Notes: a model not told the origin generated them from the letters alone. Numbered from the stretch's first letter, positions 1 through 8,697 are shown. The stretch is 64,000 nucleotides of DNA from Acidocella aminolytica 101 = DSM 11237 (GCF_900129125.1 NZ_FQVJ01000015.1:20960-84959), one strand, 5' to 3'. Numbers and translations: made by a program.

Positions 1-30
1 TCCGCAAGCCGGGAGACCTGCCAGCGCAAA
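1..30 (+). promoter_or_regulatory. 3' end of a cobalamin riboswitch (truncated by the window edge)
   Basis: The window opens with AAGCCGGGAGACCTGCC (6-22), which matches the conserved 3' closing segment of cobalamin riboswitches (typically AGCCAGGAGACCTGCC). It lies about 115 bases upstream of a cobalamin operon on the same strand. The B12 box and the rest of the aptamer would lie before base 1 and cannot be checked. The assignment rests on the short conserved motif plus context; repression of the cob genes by adenosylcobalamin would be the expected role. Confidence 0.75.
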
Positions 31-42
31 GGGTTTTGAACG

Positions 43-73
43 AGCGGACGGGGTGTGCCGCTGCGGGTTTTTT
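43..73 (+). terminator. Possible riboswitch expression-platform terminator
   Basis: AGCGG (43-47) pairs with CCGCT (58-62) around a 10-base loop and is followed by GCGGG and six T residues (68-73). This sits just after the riboswitch tail and before the first cob gene, where an intrinsic terminator of the expression platform would be expected. The stem is only 5 bp, so alternative pairings with upstream bases outside the window are likely. Confidence 0.4.
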
Positions 74-138
74 GCGCGCGGTTAACGCGTGTTCCCCGTT
101 TTGCGCGCCCGCTCCGCATATGGATGCGAGGGGTTTGA

Positions 139-498
139 ATGGGCGCGATTTTGCATGTCTGCATCACTTGCCGGGCCGGTTTGCCGCTGGTGGAGGGCGA
201 GCCCTGTGCCGGGGCGCGGGTGCATGCGGCGCTGGCGGCCTTGAATGTGCCGGCGGGTGTGACGGTGCGGCCCGTGGAATGCCTTTCCGCCTGCAAGCAC
301 GGAGCGAGCATTGCGCTCTCTGGGCCGGGGCGCTGGTCGTATATTTACGGGCCGGTGAGCGAGGCGGATGCCGCCGTGATTCTGGATGGTGCCGCCGCGT
401 ATGCCGGAACACAGGATGGCATTGTGCCCTGGCGGGAGCGCCCTGCCCTTTTCCGTAAAAACGTGATTGCCCGTTTGCCAGCTTTGGAGGCGACATGA
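139..498 (+). CDS. DUF1636 family cysteine-rich (2Fe-2S thioredoxin-like) protein, first gene of cob operon
   Basis: This 119-residue protein matches the DUF1636 family often encoded beside cobW. It begins with a CxxC pair (C8, C11), has C23, and a second conserved block ECLSACKHG with C48 and C52, the arrangement of thioredoxin-like ferredoxins that bind a 2Fe-2S cluster or another metal. It lies between the riboswitch tail and cobW, and its TGA overlaps the cobW ATG (ATGA), so the two are probably translationally coupled. The family has no established reaction; a role in metal handling for cobalamin synthesis is inferred from context. The start at 139 places the CxxC at the usual distance from the N-terminus. 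Confidence 0.85.
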   Translation: MGAILHVCITCRAGLPLVEGEPCAGARVHAALAALNVPAGVTVRPVECLSACKHGASIALSGPGRWSYIYGPVSEADAAVILDGAAAYAGTQDGIVPWRERPALFRKNVIARLPALEAT

Positions 499-1505
499 CT
501 GATCTTGCCAAAATTCCCGTTACCATCGTCACTGGGTTTCTGGGGGCGGGAAAGACGACGTTGATCCGGCATTTGCTGGCCCATTCCGGAGGTAAAAGGC
601 TGGCGGTGCTGGTGAATGAATTTGGCACGATGGGCGTGGATGGCGAGATCTTACGCGGTTGTGCGGATGAGAATTGCCCGGAAGACGCGATTGTGGAATT
701 GGCGAATGGCTGCATCTGCTGCACGGTGGCGGATGAGTTTATTCCGACCATGGAGACGCTACTGGGCCTAGAGAAAAAGCCGGATCATATTCTGATCGAG
801 ACCTCCGGTCTGGCTTTGCCGAAGCCGCTGTTGAAGGCGTTTGACTGGCCGGCCATCCGCTCGCGCGTGACGGTGGATGGCGTGGTGGCGATGGCGGATG
901 CGGAGACGGTATCCTCAGGCCTGTTCGCGCCTGAGCAAGGGCGTAATGGCAATGAGCATGACACGCCGCTCTCTGAAGTTTTTAGGGACCAGATGGCTTG
1001 CGCGGATCTGATTTTGCTCTCCAAGGCGGATCTCGCCGGGGAAGAAAAGCTGGCCAAGGCGCGGGAGGTGGTGGCCAAGATGCTGCCCCGGCGAGTGCCG
1101 ATGCTCCCTGTGACGGAGGGGGCGATCGGGGCGCGTGTTCTGCTGGGGCTGGACGCGGCGGCGGAGGATGATGTGGATGCGCGGCCCTCCCACCATGATG
1201 GGCAGGCGGCGCATGAGCATGATGATTTTGCGACCATCGTGGTGGATCTGCCGGAGCAGGAGAGCGCCGTGCCATTGCTAGCGGCGATTGAATATCTGGG
1301 GCGGGAGCAGCGGATTTTACGGGTGAAGGGGCATGTGGCCATTACTGGCAAGTCGATGCGGCTGCTGGTGCAGGCGGTGGGTGCGCGGGTGCGCAGCCAG
1401 TTCGACAAGCCGTGGGGGGCTGAACCGCGTGCCTCGCGCTTGGTAGTGATTGCTGAGCGGCATGACCTGAACGCCAAGATAATCCGGGCGGCGCTGGGCG
1501 GGTAG
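495..1505 (+). CDS. cobW: CobW-type G3E GTPase, putative cobalt metallochaperone
   Basis: CobW (336 aa) is a G3E-family GTPase thought to deliver Co2+ for corrin synthesis. Visible are the Walker A loop GFLGAGKT (residues 14-21), the metal-binding CxCC motif (C73, C75, C76), a guanine-specificity motif SKAD (176-179), and a histidine/acid-rich stretch with H233, H234, H240 and H242 that could hold metal ahead of the C-terminal CobW domain (roughly 245-335). It overlaps the DUF1636 gene by ATGA and is followed after one base by cobN, the chelatase it would serve. Length and motifs are normal for the family. Confidence 0.95.
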   Translation: MTDLAKIPVTIVTGFLGAGKTTLIRHLLAHSGGKRLAVLVNEFGTMGVDGEILRGCADENCPEDAIVELANGCICCTVADEFIPTMETLLGLEKKPDHILIETSGLALPKPLLKAFDWPAIRSRVTVDGVVAMADAETVSSGLFAPEQGRNGNEHDTPLSEVFRDQMACADLILLSKADLAGEEKLAKAREVVAKMLPRRVPMLPVTEGAIGARVLLGLDAAAEDDVDARPSHHDGQAAHEHDDFATIVVDLPEQESAVPLLAAIEYLGREQRILRVKGHVAITGKSMRLLVQAVGARVRSQFDKPWGAEPRASRLVVIAERHDLNAKIIRAALGG

Positions 1506-1506
1506 A

Positions 1507-4500
1507 ATGCATATCGTCTTCCGGGAAAGACATGGGCTGGAGGAGGCGGAGACACCGCATGATCTTTGCCAGGACCCGGCGGAGATTGTAGTGCTGTCTT
1601 TCTCGGACGGTGATTTGGGGGCGTTTGCAGCTGCCTGGCAGGGGGCGAAGGCACGGGGGATTGTCCTGCCCAGCCTGCGGCTGGCGAATTTGGCGCTGCT
1701 GCGGCACCCGGTTTCGGTGGATGTGTATTTTGAGAAAACGCTAAGCGGGGCGAAGGCCGTGCTGGTGCGTTTGATCGGCGGGGAAGGCTACTGGGCCTAT
1801 GGGCTGGGTGCCTTGCGAGATCTGGCGGACCGGCACGGGCTGAAGCTGGCGGTGCTGCCTGGCGATGGGCGGGCGGATACGGTTTTGGAGGGGTATTCCA
1901 CCCTCGCGCCCGCGCGGCGGCAGGCGTTGGGGCGGTTATGTGACCAAGGCGGGCCGGAGGCGGCACTGGCTGCGCTGTCGCTGCTGGCACACGAGATTGG
2001 GCAGGGCGGCACGCAGGATTTTGCCCCCGCGCCGCTGCCAGATTTTGGGTTTTACCAGCCGGGCGCCGGAATTTTAGAAAAGGCGCCACAAGGGGGACGG
2101 CGTGTGCCGGTGGTGTTTTACCGCTCTTATCTCGTGGCGGCGGATGTGGCGCCGGTGGAGGCGTTGATAACGGCGCTGCGGCGCCGGGGGTTTGAGGCGT
2201 ATGGGGTATTTTTACCCTCGCTGAAGGCGCGGGCGGCAGCGCGGTTTGTGGCGGCGCATCTGGTGGCGCATCCGCCCGTGGCGATTGTGAACGCCACCGC
2301 TTTTTCCGCCGCCGGGGATAACGGGGCAACGCCGTTGGATGGGCCGGGCGTGCCGGTGTTTCAGGTCGCATTTTCCACCGCGCTGCGGGATGCGTGGGCG
2401 GCCTCGGAACGGGGCTTGTCGCCAGCGGATCTGGCGATGCATGTGGCGCTGCCGGAGATTGACGGGCGGGTGTTTCTGGGCGTGGTGAGCTTTAAATCAG
2501 CCTGTGAGCGTGACGAGGATTTGCAATTTGCCCGGCATGTGCACTGCGCTGAACCAGAGCGGGTGGAGGCGGTGGCGGGGAAGATTGCCGCCTGGGTGAA
2601 GCTGGCTGAGACGCCCACAGCGGCGCGGCGGATGGCAATGGTGCTTTCCAGCTATCCGGGCCGGGCGGACCAGATGGCCCATGCGGTCGGGTTGGATGCT
2701 TTGCAATCCGCCAGTGAAATTCTGGGATTTTTGCAAGAGGCAGGGTATGGCGCGGCGCGGCTTGAGCATCTGCCCTGGTGGTTCAAGGCCGGGGAGGTGG
2801 TTTGGTCGGGGGCTGCGTATCAGGCGGCGTTGCGCGGCTTGCCCGCGACATTGCGGACTGAGCTGTATGAGGCGTGGGGCGAACCCGCGGATGAGTTCCG
2901 ATTTCCGCTGGTCTGGTCTGGACATATTCTGATCGCCGTGCAGCCTGAACGCGGGGCGCAGCAAGAGCGTGAGGCGCAATATCACGATCTCGCCGCTGTG
3001 CCGTGCCATGGCTATGTGGCGTTTTATCTGTGGCTGCGGGCGCAGGGGGTGGATGGGCTGATTCATCTGGGCGCGCATGGCACGCTGGAATGGCTGCCGG
3101 GGAAAAGCGTGGCGCTGTCTGGCGATTGCTGGCCGGAGGCGTTGATTGGCGATGTGCCGGTAATCTACCCGTTTATCGTGAATGACCCGGGCGAGGCGGC
3201 CCAGGCAAAGCGGCGGCTTGGGGCGGTAACGGTTGGGCATCTGCCGCCGCCTCTGGCACCCGCCGCGATGCCGGAGCATCTGCAAAGGCTGGAGGCGCTG
3301 CTGGATGAATATGCCACCGCCGAAGGGCTGGACCCGAAACGGCGGGAGCGGCTGATTAGCGATATCCGCTCGGAGGCGCAGGCCCGGGGGGTAGAGCGGG
3401 ATTTGCAGCTGGCGGCGGATGCTGGGCTGGCGGAAGCGATCACGCGGATTGACCGGTTTGTGTGCGATTTGAAAGAAAGTCGGTTTGGGGACGGGCTGCA
3501 TGTGTTTGGCGGCGGTGTCTGCGGGGCGGAGGAACGCGCTGGGCTGCTGGCGGCGCTGGAGGGACGGCGGGTGGTGCCGGGACCGTCCGGCTCTCCGGCG
3601 CGGGGACGGGCGGATGTGCTGCCGACCGGGCGGAATATGTTTGCGGTGGACCCGCGCGCGATTCCTACCCGCGCGGCCCATGCGCAGGGCGTGAAGCTGG
3701 CGGAGGAGCTGCTGCGGCGGCATCTGCAGGAGAATGGTGAGTGGCCGCGCAGTTTGTTGGTGAACCTCTGGGGCTCGGCCACCATGCGCAATGCGGGCGA
3801 GGAGTTTGCCATGGCGCTGCATCTGGCCGGGTTGGTGCCGTGTTGGGAGGAGAGCAGCGCCCGCGTTTCAGGCTTTGAGATTTTGCCGCCCGTCTTGCTG
3901 GGCCGCCCGCGTATTGATGTGACGCTGCGGATTTCCGGGTTGTTCCGGGATGTGTTTGCGCATCTCGCGCAGCTGTTCGCGGCCGGGGCTGAGGCGTTGG
4001 CTGCACGCGAGGAGATGCCGGGGGAGAACCCCTATGCCGCGCGCGGGCCGCGCGTGTTTGGACCGCGTCCGGGGCAGTACGGGCTGGCGATGGGAGATGC
4101 GCCGGTGATTTTTACCGATGAAGCCAGGGCCGAGGCGGCGCGGGCCTGGCTGGCGGGGGCGGCATGGGCTGTGGGTGTTGATGGCGTTCCACGTGAAACA
4201 TCCGGGGCGCTGCGGGAGCGGTTGCGGGGCACGGATGGGTTTGTGCATGTGCAGGACCTGCCGGAGACGGATTTGCTGCTGGCGGCGGATTATGCGGCGC
4301 ATGAGGGCGGGATTGTCGCGGCGCTGGAGGCCCTGGGGGTAAAGGCGCCGCCGCTTTACCATCTGGATGCCACGCGGCCGGACGCGCCGCTGGCCCGGCT
4401 GCTGAATGAGGAGATTGGCCGGGTGGTGCGAGCCAGGGCGGCGAATCCGGCCTGGGTGGCGGGCATGATGCGCCATGGCTTCAGGGGCGGGGCGGAGTTG

Positions 4501-4734
4501 GCGGCGACGCTAGATCATATGGCGGCCTTCGCGAATCTGGCGCAGGCGGTGCCGGGGCATTTATTCGACCTGTATTTTGAGGCGACGCTGGGGCGGGACG
4601 AGGTGGCGGCGTTTCTGGAGGCGGAAAACCCGGCGGCGCTGGCGCGGATGCGGGATGTGTTCACGCGGCTGCGCGCGGCGGGGCTATGGGAGACGCGCAA
4701 TAACGCCATTGTTGCGGCTTTGGCGACGCCATGA
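1507..4734 (+). CDS. cobN: Cobaltochelatase large subunit CobN
   Basis: CobN is the large subunit of the ATP-dependent cobaltochelatase that inserts Co2+ into hydrogenobyrinic acid a,c-diamide in the aerobic pathway. The 1075-residue product carries the family landmarks SVDVYFEKTL and IGGEGYWAYGL near the N-terminus (residues about 63-98) and HLGAHGTLEWLPGKS in the centre (about 520-535), followed by the GDVPVIYPFIVNDPGEA block. It is shorter than the well-studied CobN proteins of about 1,250-1,280 residues, with no visible frame disruption, so this appears to be a compact natural form. It starts one base after cobW and its stop overlaps cobG (ATGA). The partner ATPase subunits CobS and CobT are not in this window. 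Confidence 0.95.
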   Translation: MHIVFRERHGLEEAETPHDLCQDPAEIVVLSFSDGDLGAFAAAWQGAKARGIVLPSLRLANLALLRHPVSVDVYFEKTLSGAKAVLVRLIGGEGYWAYGLGALRDLADRHGLKLAVLPGDGRADTVLEGYSTLAPARRQALGRLCDQGGPEAALAALSLLAHEIGQGGTQDFAPAPLPDFGFYQPGAGILEKAPQGGRRVPVVFYRSYLVAADVAPVEALITALRRRGFEAYGVFLPSLKARAAARFVAAHLVAHPPVAIVNATAFSAAGDNGATPLDGPGVPVFQVAFSTALRDAWAASERGLSPADLAMHVALPEIDGRVFLGVVSFKSACERDEDLQFARHVHCAEPERVEAVAGKIAAWVKLAETPTAARRMAMVLSSYPGRADQMAHAVGLDALQSASEILGFLQEAGYGAARLEHLPWWFKAGEVVWSGAAYQAALRGLPATLRTELYEAWGEPADEFRFPLVWSGHILIAVQPERGAQQEREAQYHDLAAVPCHGYVAFYLWLRAQGVDGLIHLGAHGTLEWLPGKSVALSGDCWPEALIGDVPVIYPFIVNDPGEAAQAKRRLGAVTVGHLPPPLAPAAMPEHLQRLEALLDEYATAEGLDPKRRERLISDIRSEAQARGVERDLQLAADAGLAEAITRIDRFVCDLKESRFGDGLHVFGGGVCGAEERAGLLAALEGRRVVPGPSGSPARGRADVLPTGRNMFAVDPRAIPTRAAHAQGVKLAEELLRRHLQENGEWPRSLLVNLWGSATMRNAGEEFAMALHLAGLVPCWEESSARVSGFEILPPVLLGRPRIDVTLRISGLFRDVFAHLAQLFAAGAEALAAREEMPGENPYAARGPRVFGPRPGQYGLAMGDAPVIFTDEARAEAARAWLAGAAWAVGVDGVPRETSGALRERLRGTDGFVHVQDLPETDLLLAADYAAHEGGIVAALEALGVKAPPLYHLDATRPDAPLARLLNEEIGRVVRARAANPAWVAGMMRHGFRGGAELAATLDHMAAFANLAQAVPGHLFDLYFEATLGRDEVAAFLEAENPAALARMRDVFTRLRAAGLWETRNNAIVAALATP

Positions 4735-5843
4735 ATGTGAAAGGCTGGTGCCCTGGCGCGTGGCGGCCGATGATGGCGGAGGATGGGCTGATATTGCGTA
4801 TCCGCCCGCCGGAGGGGCGGCTTTCCTCCGCGCAGGCGCAGGGGCTGGCGGCGTTGGCGCGGGTGCAGGGGCTGGGGCGGTTCAGCCTTACCACCCGGGC
4901 GAATTTGCAGATGCGCGGCGTGGCGCTGGCACAGCATGAGGCGCTGCTGGACGGACTGCACGCGTTGGGGCTGCTGGATGCGGATGCTGGGCGGGAGCAG
5001 GCGCGGAATATTGTCGTCACGCCCTTCTGGCGGAGAGGGGATGGCACGTTGGCGCTGGCCCAGGCGCTGGCGGCGGCGTTGCCGAATCTGCCGCCTTTGC
5101 CGGAGAAGTTTGGATTTGCTGTGGATAGCGGGGCGCGGCCGGTGCTGGGGGATGTGTCCGCCGATATCCGGCTGGAGCGCGATGCGGCGGGGCGCTTGCT
5201 GGTGCGGGCGGATGGCGCGGCAGCGGGGGAGGTGGTGACGGAGGCGGTTCCGGCATTGTTGCGTCTGGCGCGGTGGTTTCTGGAAAGTGATGGCGCGCCA
5301 GGCCGGCGGGGGCGGATGCGGCGACATCTGGCCGCCGGACATGTGCCGCCCGAGGCGGATACGGTGCCAGCCGAAGCGGCGGCGCCAGCTGTGCCGGGGC
5401 GTTGTGAAGGCGGGATGCTGGTTGGGTTCGCCTTCGGGGAGATGGAAGCAGAGTGCTTGGCCGCGCTGGCGGCGGTAGCGCAGGAGATCAGGCTGACGCC
5501 TTGGCGGGCGGTGTTTCTGCCGGGTGTGGACACGCTTCCGGAGATGCCGGGGGTGATTCTGAACCCGGACGACCCGATGTGGCGGGTTTATGCCTGTACG
5601 GGCGCGCCCCATTGCGCCCAAGCCTTTGCCCCCACGCGGCATTTGGCTGCGGCGTTGGCGGGGTATCTGCCGGCGGGGGCGCGGCTGCATGTGTCTGGGT
5701 GCGGGAAGGGCTGTGCGCATCCCGCGCCTGCTGAGTTCACGCTGATTGCCGGAGAAAGCGGGTTCACCTTCAATGATGGCCGCGCGGGCCTTGACCCGGC
5801 AGCGCTGTGCAGTTGCCCGGTGCTGATTTTTGGAAGCGAATAA
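4731..5843 (+). CDS. cobG: Precorrin-3B synthase CobG
   Basis: CobG is the oxygen-dependent monooxygenase that converts precorrin-3A to precorrin-3B, the step that marks the aerobic B12 route. The 370-residue protein is built like a sulfite/nitrite reductase: two ferredoxin-like half domains in the N-terminal part and [4Fe-4S] ligands near the C-terminus in the pattern C289-x5-C295 ... C324-x3-C328 (VSGCGKGCAHP). It overlaps cobN upstream and its TAA shares a base with the cobH start (TAATG). Its presence means that this organism uses O2 for ring contraction rather than the CbiG-type anaerobic route. Confidence 0.93.
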   Translation: MNVKGWCPGAWRPMMAEDGLILRIRPPEGRLSSAQAQGLAALARVQGLGRFSLTTRANLQMRGVALAQHEALLDGLHALGLLDADAGREQARNIVVTPFWRRGDGTLALAQALAAALPNLPPLPEKFGFAVDSGARPVLGDVSADIRLERDAAGRLLVRADGAAAGEVVTEAVPALLRLARWFLESDGAPGRRGRMRRHLAAGHVPPEADTVPAEAAAPAVPGRCEGGMLVGFAFGEMEAECLAALAAVAQEIRLTPWRAVFLPGVDTLPEMPGVILNPDDPMWRVYACTGAPHCAQAFAPTRHLAAALAGYLPAGARLHVSGCGKGCAHPAPAEFTLIAGESGFTFNDGRAGLDPAALCSCPVLIFGSE

Positions 5844-6472
5844 TGCCACATAGTTACGAGACCGATGGCGCGGCCATCTATTGCCAGTCCTTCGCGACCA
5901 TCCGGGCGGAGGCGGATCTGGCGCGCTTCACGCCGGAGGAAGAAGGCGTGGTAGTCCGGATGATCCATGCGCTGGGGCTGGTGGGGCTGGAAGCGCAGGT
6001 GCGGTTCACGCCCGGCATGGTCGGGCGGGCCCGCGCCGCGCTGGTGGCGGGCGCGCCGGTTCTGTGTGATGCGCGGATGGTGAGCGAAGGCATCACCCGT
6101 CCGCGTTTGCCCGCGAATAACCGGATTATCTGCACGTTGCATGAAGGCAGCGTGCCGGACCTGGCCCGGCAGCTTGGCACCACGCGCAGCGCGGCGGCGC
6201 TGGAGCTGTGGCGGCCGCATCTGGCCGGGGCGGTGGTGGCAATTGGCAATGCGCCGACGGCTTTGTTTCATCTGCTGAACATGCTGGAGGACCTGGATTG
6301 CCCGCGCCCGGCGGCGATTATTGGCTGCCCGGTCGGGTTTGTGGGCGCGGCGGAGTCCAAGGCCGCGTTGATGCAGGCGCCGCCTTGCCCGGCTGTGAGC
6401 GTGCAGGGGCGTCTGGGGGGCTCGGCGGTGACGGTGGCGGCGGTGAATGCCATCGCGTGTGCGGCGGAATGA
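5843..6472 (+). CDS. cobH: Precorrin-8X methylmutase CobH
   Basis: CobH moves the C11 methyl group to C12, converting precorrin-8X to hydrogenobyrinic acid. The start at 5843 (MPHSYETDGAAIY, 209 aa) is preferred over an upstream in-frame ATG at 5807 because it overlaps the cobG stop as TAATG and matches the usual family N-terminus, in which Y-x-x-D-G-x-x-I-Y-x-x-S-F is conserved. The family segments AIGNAPTALFHLL and GCPVGFVGAAESK (about residues 133-175) are present. The stop overlaps the next gene, cobI, as ATGA. Confidence 0.93.
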   Translation: MPHSYETDGAAIYCQSFATIRAEADLARFTPEEEGVVVRMIHALGLVGLEAQVRFTPGMVGRARAALVAGAPVLCDARMVSEGITRPRLPANNRIICTLHEGSVPDLARQLGTTRSAAALELWRPHLAGAVVAIGNAPTALFHLLNMLEDLDCPRPAAIIGCPVGFVGAAESKAALMQAPPCPAVSVQGRLGGSAVTVAAVNAIACAAE

Positions 6473-7194
6473 GCATGGGGCGGATTATCTGTGCCGGGCT
6501 GGGGCCAGGTGACCCGGACCTGATGAGTCTGCGCGCCGCCCGTGCGGTGCAAGGGGCGGGGCATGTGGCTTATTTCCGCAAGGCCGGGCGGCAGGGGCAG
6601 GCGCGGCGGATTGTGGAGGGGATGCTCGCGCCAGGGTGCGTGGAATATGCGATGGAATACCCCGTGACCACGGAGCTGTCCGCCGACAGTGCAGCGTATA
6701 TCAGTGTTCTAAACGGGTTTTACGATGACTGGGCAACGCGGCTGGAAAAGCTGGCCGCGACCGAGGAGGTGGTGGTGCTGTGCGAGGGGGACCCGTTTTT
6801 CTATGGCTCCTTCATGCATTTGCATGTGCGGCTGCGCGGTCGGGTGGAGATGGAGATTGTGCCGGGGATAACCGGTATGTCCGGCTGCTGGACCGCGACG
6901 GGGCGGCCGATTACCTGGGGGCGAGATATTCTCACCATTCTGCCGGGCACGTTACCGCAAGATGAGCTGGCGCGGCGGATGCGCGAGAGTGATGCCTTTG
7001 TGGTGATGAAAACCGGACGCAACCTGCCAAAGATTAAACGCGCTTTGGTGGCGGCCGGGCGGCTGGAGGCGGCGGTGCTGGTGGCGCACGGCACCACGCG
7101 GCAACAGCGCATCGTGCATGTGTCGGAGATGGCGGAGGGCGATTGCCCTTATTTCGCGGTGGTGATGGCGCATGGCGGGGCCGGGCGGGAATGA
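6469..7194 (+). CDS. cobI: Precorrin-2 C20-methyltransferase CobI
   Basis: CobI uses S-adenosylmethionine to methylate precorrin-2 at C20, giving precorrin-3A. The start at 6469 (MSMGRIICAGLGPGDPDL) overlaps the cobH stop as ATGA and gives a 241-residue protein of normal length. It is a tetrapyrrole (corrin) methylase: the GLGPGDPDL motif at the N-terminus, the CEGDPFFYGS loop near residue 105, and VPGITGMSG further on line the SAM pocket. Its TGA overlaps cobJ as ATGA. Confidence 0.93.
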   Translation: MSMGRIICAGLGPGDPDLMSLRAARAVQGAGHVAYFRKAGRQGQARRIVEGMLAPGCVEYAMEYPVTTELSADSAAYISVLNGFYDDWATRLEKLAATEEVVVLCEGDPFFYGSFMHLHVRLRGRVEMEIVPGITGMSGCWTATGRPITWGRDILTILPGTLPQDELARRMRESDAFVVMKTGRNLPKIKRALVAAGRLEAAVLVAHGTTRQQRIVHVSEMAEGDCPYFAVVMAHGGAGRE

Positions 7195-7925
7195 GCGGCT
7201 GGCTGGCCATTGCCGGGCTGGGGCCGGGAGATGAAGCGCTGATCACGCCCGAGGTGAGCGCGGCGCTGGCGCAAGCGACGGATGTGCTGGGCTATGCGCC
7301 TTATGTGGCGCGGGTGGCGGCGTGGGCGGGGTTGTGCCTGCATGGCTCGGATAACCGGGAGGAGCTGGACCGGGCGCGGCATGGTCTGCGTTTGGCGGCG
7401 CAAGGGCGGCGGGCGGTGATTGTGTCTTCGGGTGATCCGGGCGTGTTCGCCATGGCGGCGGCGGTGTTTGAGGTGCTGGAGGAAGACGCTGGCTGGGCGG
7501 CGCTGGAGGTGAGGGTGCTGCCGGGGATTACCGCGATGCTGGCCGCCGCCGCCAAGGCCGGGGCGCCGCTGGGGCATGATTTCTGTGCGATCAATCTCTC
7601 CGATAATCTGAAGCCTTGGGCGGTGATCGAGACCCGGCTGCGCTGCGCCGCGCGGGGGGATTTTGCGATGGCGTTTTATAATCCGCGCTCCAGGGCACGG
7701 CCGGAGGGATTCGGGCGGGCGCTGGAGGTGCTGCGGGAGGAATGCAACCCGGGGCGGCTGGTGATTTTCGCGCGCGCGGTGAGCACGGAGGATGAGCGGA
7801 TAATCACCGTGACGCTGGCCGAGGCTACACCAGATATGGCTGATATGCGGACGATTGTGCTGGTGGGGAATAGCCAGACCAGGAGAGCGGGGCGGTTTGT
7901 TTATACGCCGCGCGCGGTGCCGTGA
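7191..7925 (+). CDS. cobJ: Precorrin-3B C17-methyltransferase CobJ
   Basis: CobJ methylates precorrin-3B at C17 with concurrent ring contraction to precorrin-4. The start at 7191 overlaps the cobI stop (ATGA) and gives 244 residues beginning MSGWLAIAGLGPGDEAL. Corrin methylase motifs are present: GLGPGD near the N-terminus, the SSGDPGVFAMA loop, VLPGITAMLAAAA, and the CobJ-specific AFYNPRSRARPE. Its last 25 bases overlap the 3' end of cobK, which runs the other way. Confidence 0.93.
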   Translation: MSGWLAIAGLGPGDEALITPEVSAALAQATDVLGYAPYVARVAAWAGLCLHGSDNREELDRARHGLRLAAQGRRAVIVSSGDPGVFAMAAAVFEVLEEDAGWAALEVRVLPGITAMLAAAAKAGAPLGHDFCAINLSDNLKPWAVIETRLRCAARGDFAMAFYNPRSRARPEGFGRALEVLREECNPGRLVIFARAVSTEDERIITVTLAEATPDMADMRTIVLVGNSQTRRAGRFVYTPRAVP

Positions 7926-8656
7926 TGCAGCCAGTGCAAAACCGCCTCTGGCGTGGCAGCGGTGGGCCGTGCGGGCAAGGCGGGGCGGTTGATGAGGTAA
8001 ACAGGCAGACCGAGCTGGCGGGCCGCGTCCAGCTTGGCGCGGGCTCCCGCGCCGCCCGCGTTTTTGGCGATAACGAGGCTGATGCTGTGGTGGCGCAGGA
8101 GCGTGAGGTCGTTTTCCAGCGTGAAGGGGCCACGCGCCAGCACATAAGCCGCGTTGGGGAAGGGCAAGCGTGTGCCGGGGGCGTCAACCAGGCGGAGCAG
8201 ATAAAAATGCGCCGGGTGCAGGGCAAAGGCGGTGAGGTTTTGCTTGCCGATGGCGAGGAAGATGCGTGTTGGCGCTTCCGGCAGGGCGGCGGCGGCGTGG
8301 TCCAGGCTGGCGAAGGTGCGCCATGTGGAATCGGGCACCCAGGCCGGGCGTTCGAGTGCGATAAGGGGCGTGGAGGTGGTGGCGCAGGCGGTGAGGGCGT
8401 TGCGGCTGATCCGCGCGGCGAAGGGGTGTGTGGCGTCGATGAGATGGGTGATGGCGTGCGCGCGCAGATAGGAGGCCAGGCCATCCGCGCCGCCAAAACC
8501 GCCGATACGGGTGGGCAAAGGCTGCGCCACCGGGGTTTCCGTGCGGCCAGCATAGGAGAAGATGGCGTCGATGCCCGCTGCCGCCAGGGCGCGGGCCATG
8601 CGGCTGGCTTCTGTGGTGCCGCCGAGCAGCAGCACGCGAGGGGTGATTGGGTGCAT
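7901..8656 (-). CDS. cobK: Precorrin-6A reductase CobK
   Basis: CobK reduces precorrin-6A to precorrin-6B with NADPH. The start is placed at 8656 (MHPITPRVLLLGGTTEAS), giving 251 residues; the frame runs further upstream but that part is cobL sequence read backwards. The Rossmann-like LLLGGTTEA start and the GRTETP, GGFGG and DATHPFA motifs are typical. It is the only gene of the corrin cluster on the minus strand: it converges on cobJ with a 25-base overlap and diverges from cobL across 41 bases. An antisense cobK inside a plus-strand cob operon recurs in other alphaproteobacteria as far as I know, but here it also separates the upstream and downstream cob genes. Confidence 0.93.
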   Translation of the reverse strand: MHPITPRVLLLGGTTEASRMARALAAAGIDAIFSYAGRTETPVAQPLPTRIGGFGGADGLASYLRAHAITHLIDATHPFAARISRNALTACATTSTPLIALERPAWVPDSTWRTFASLDHAAAALPEAPTRIFLAIGKQNLTAFALHPAHFYLLRLVDAPGTRLPFPNAAYVLARGPFTLENDLTLLRHHSISLVIAKNAGGAGARAKLDAARQLGLPVYLINRPALPARPTAATPEAVLHWLHHGTARGV

Positions 8657-8697
8657 GGCTGGCGTTTTGGCGCGGTGGTAGCGTGGGGAGCAAGGGG

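Noticed and set aside
785..2371. Long open frame (about 528 codons) on the minus strand over cobW and cobN
   Set aside because: Pro/Arg/Ala-rich nonsense typical of the antisense of GC-rich genes; cobW and cobN on the plus strand have clear family motifs.
2497..3822. 441-codon minus-strand frame inside cobN
   Set aside because: No domain or signal; the composition (Arg, Pro, Gln) is that of a shadow of the real gene.
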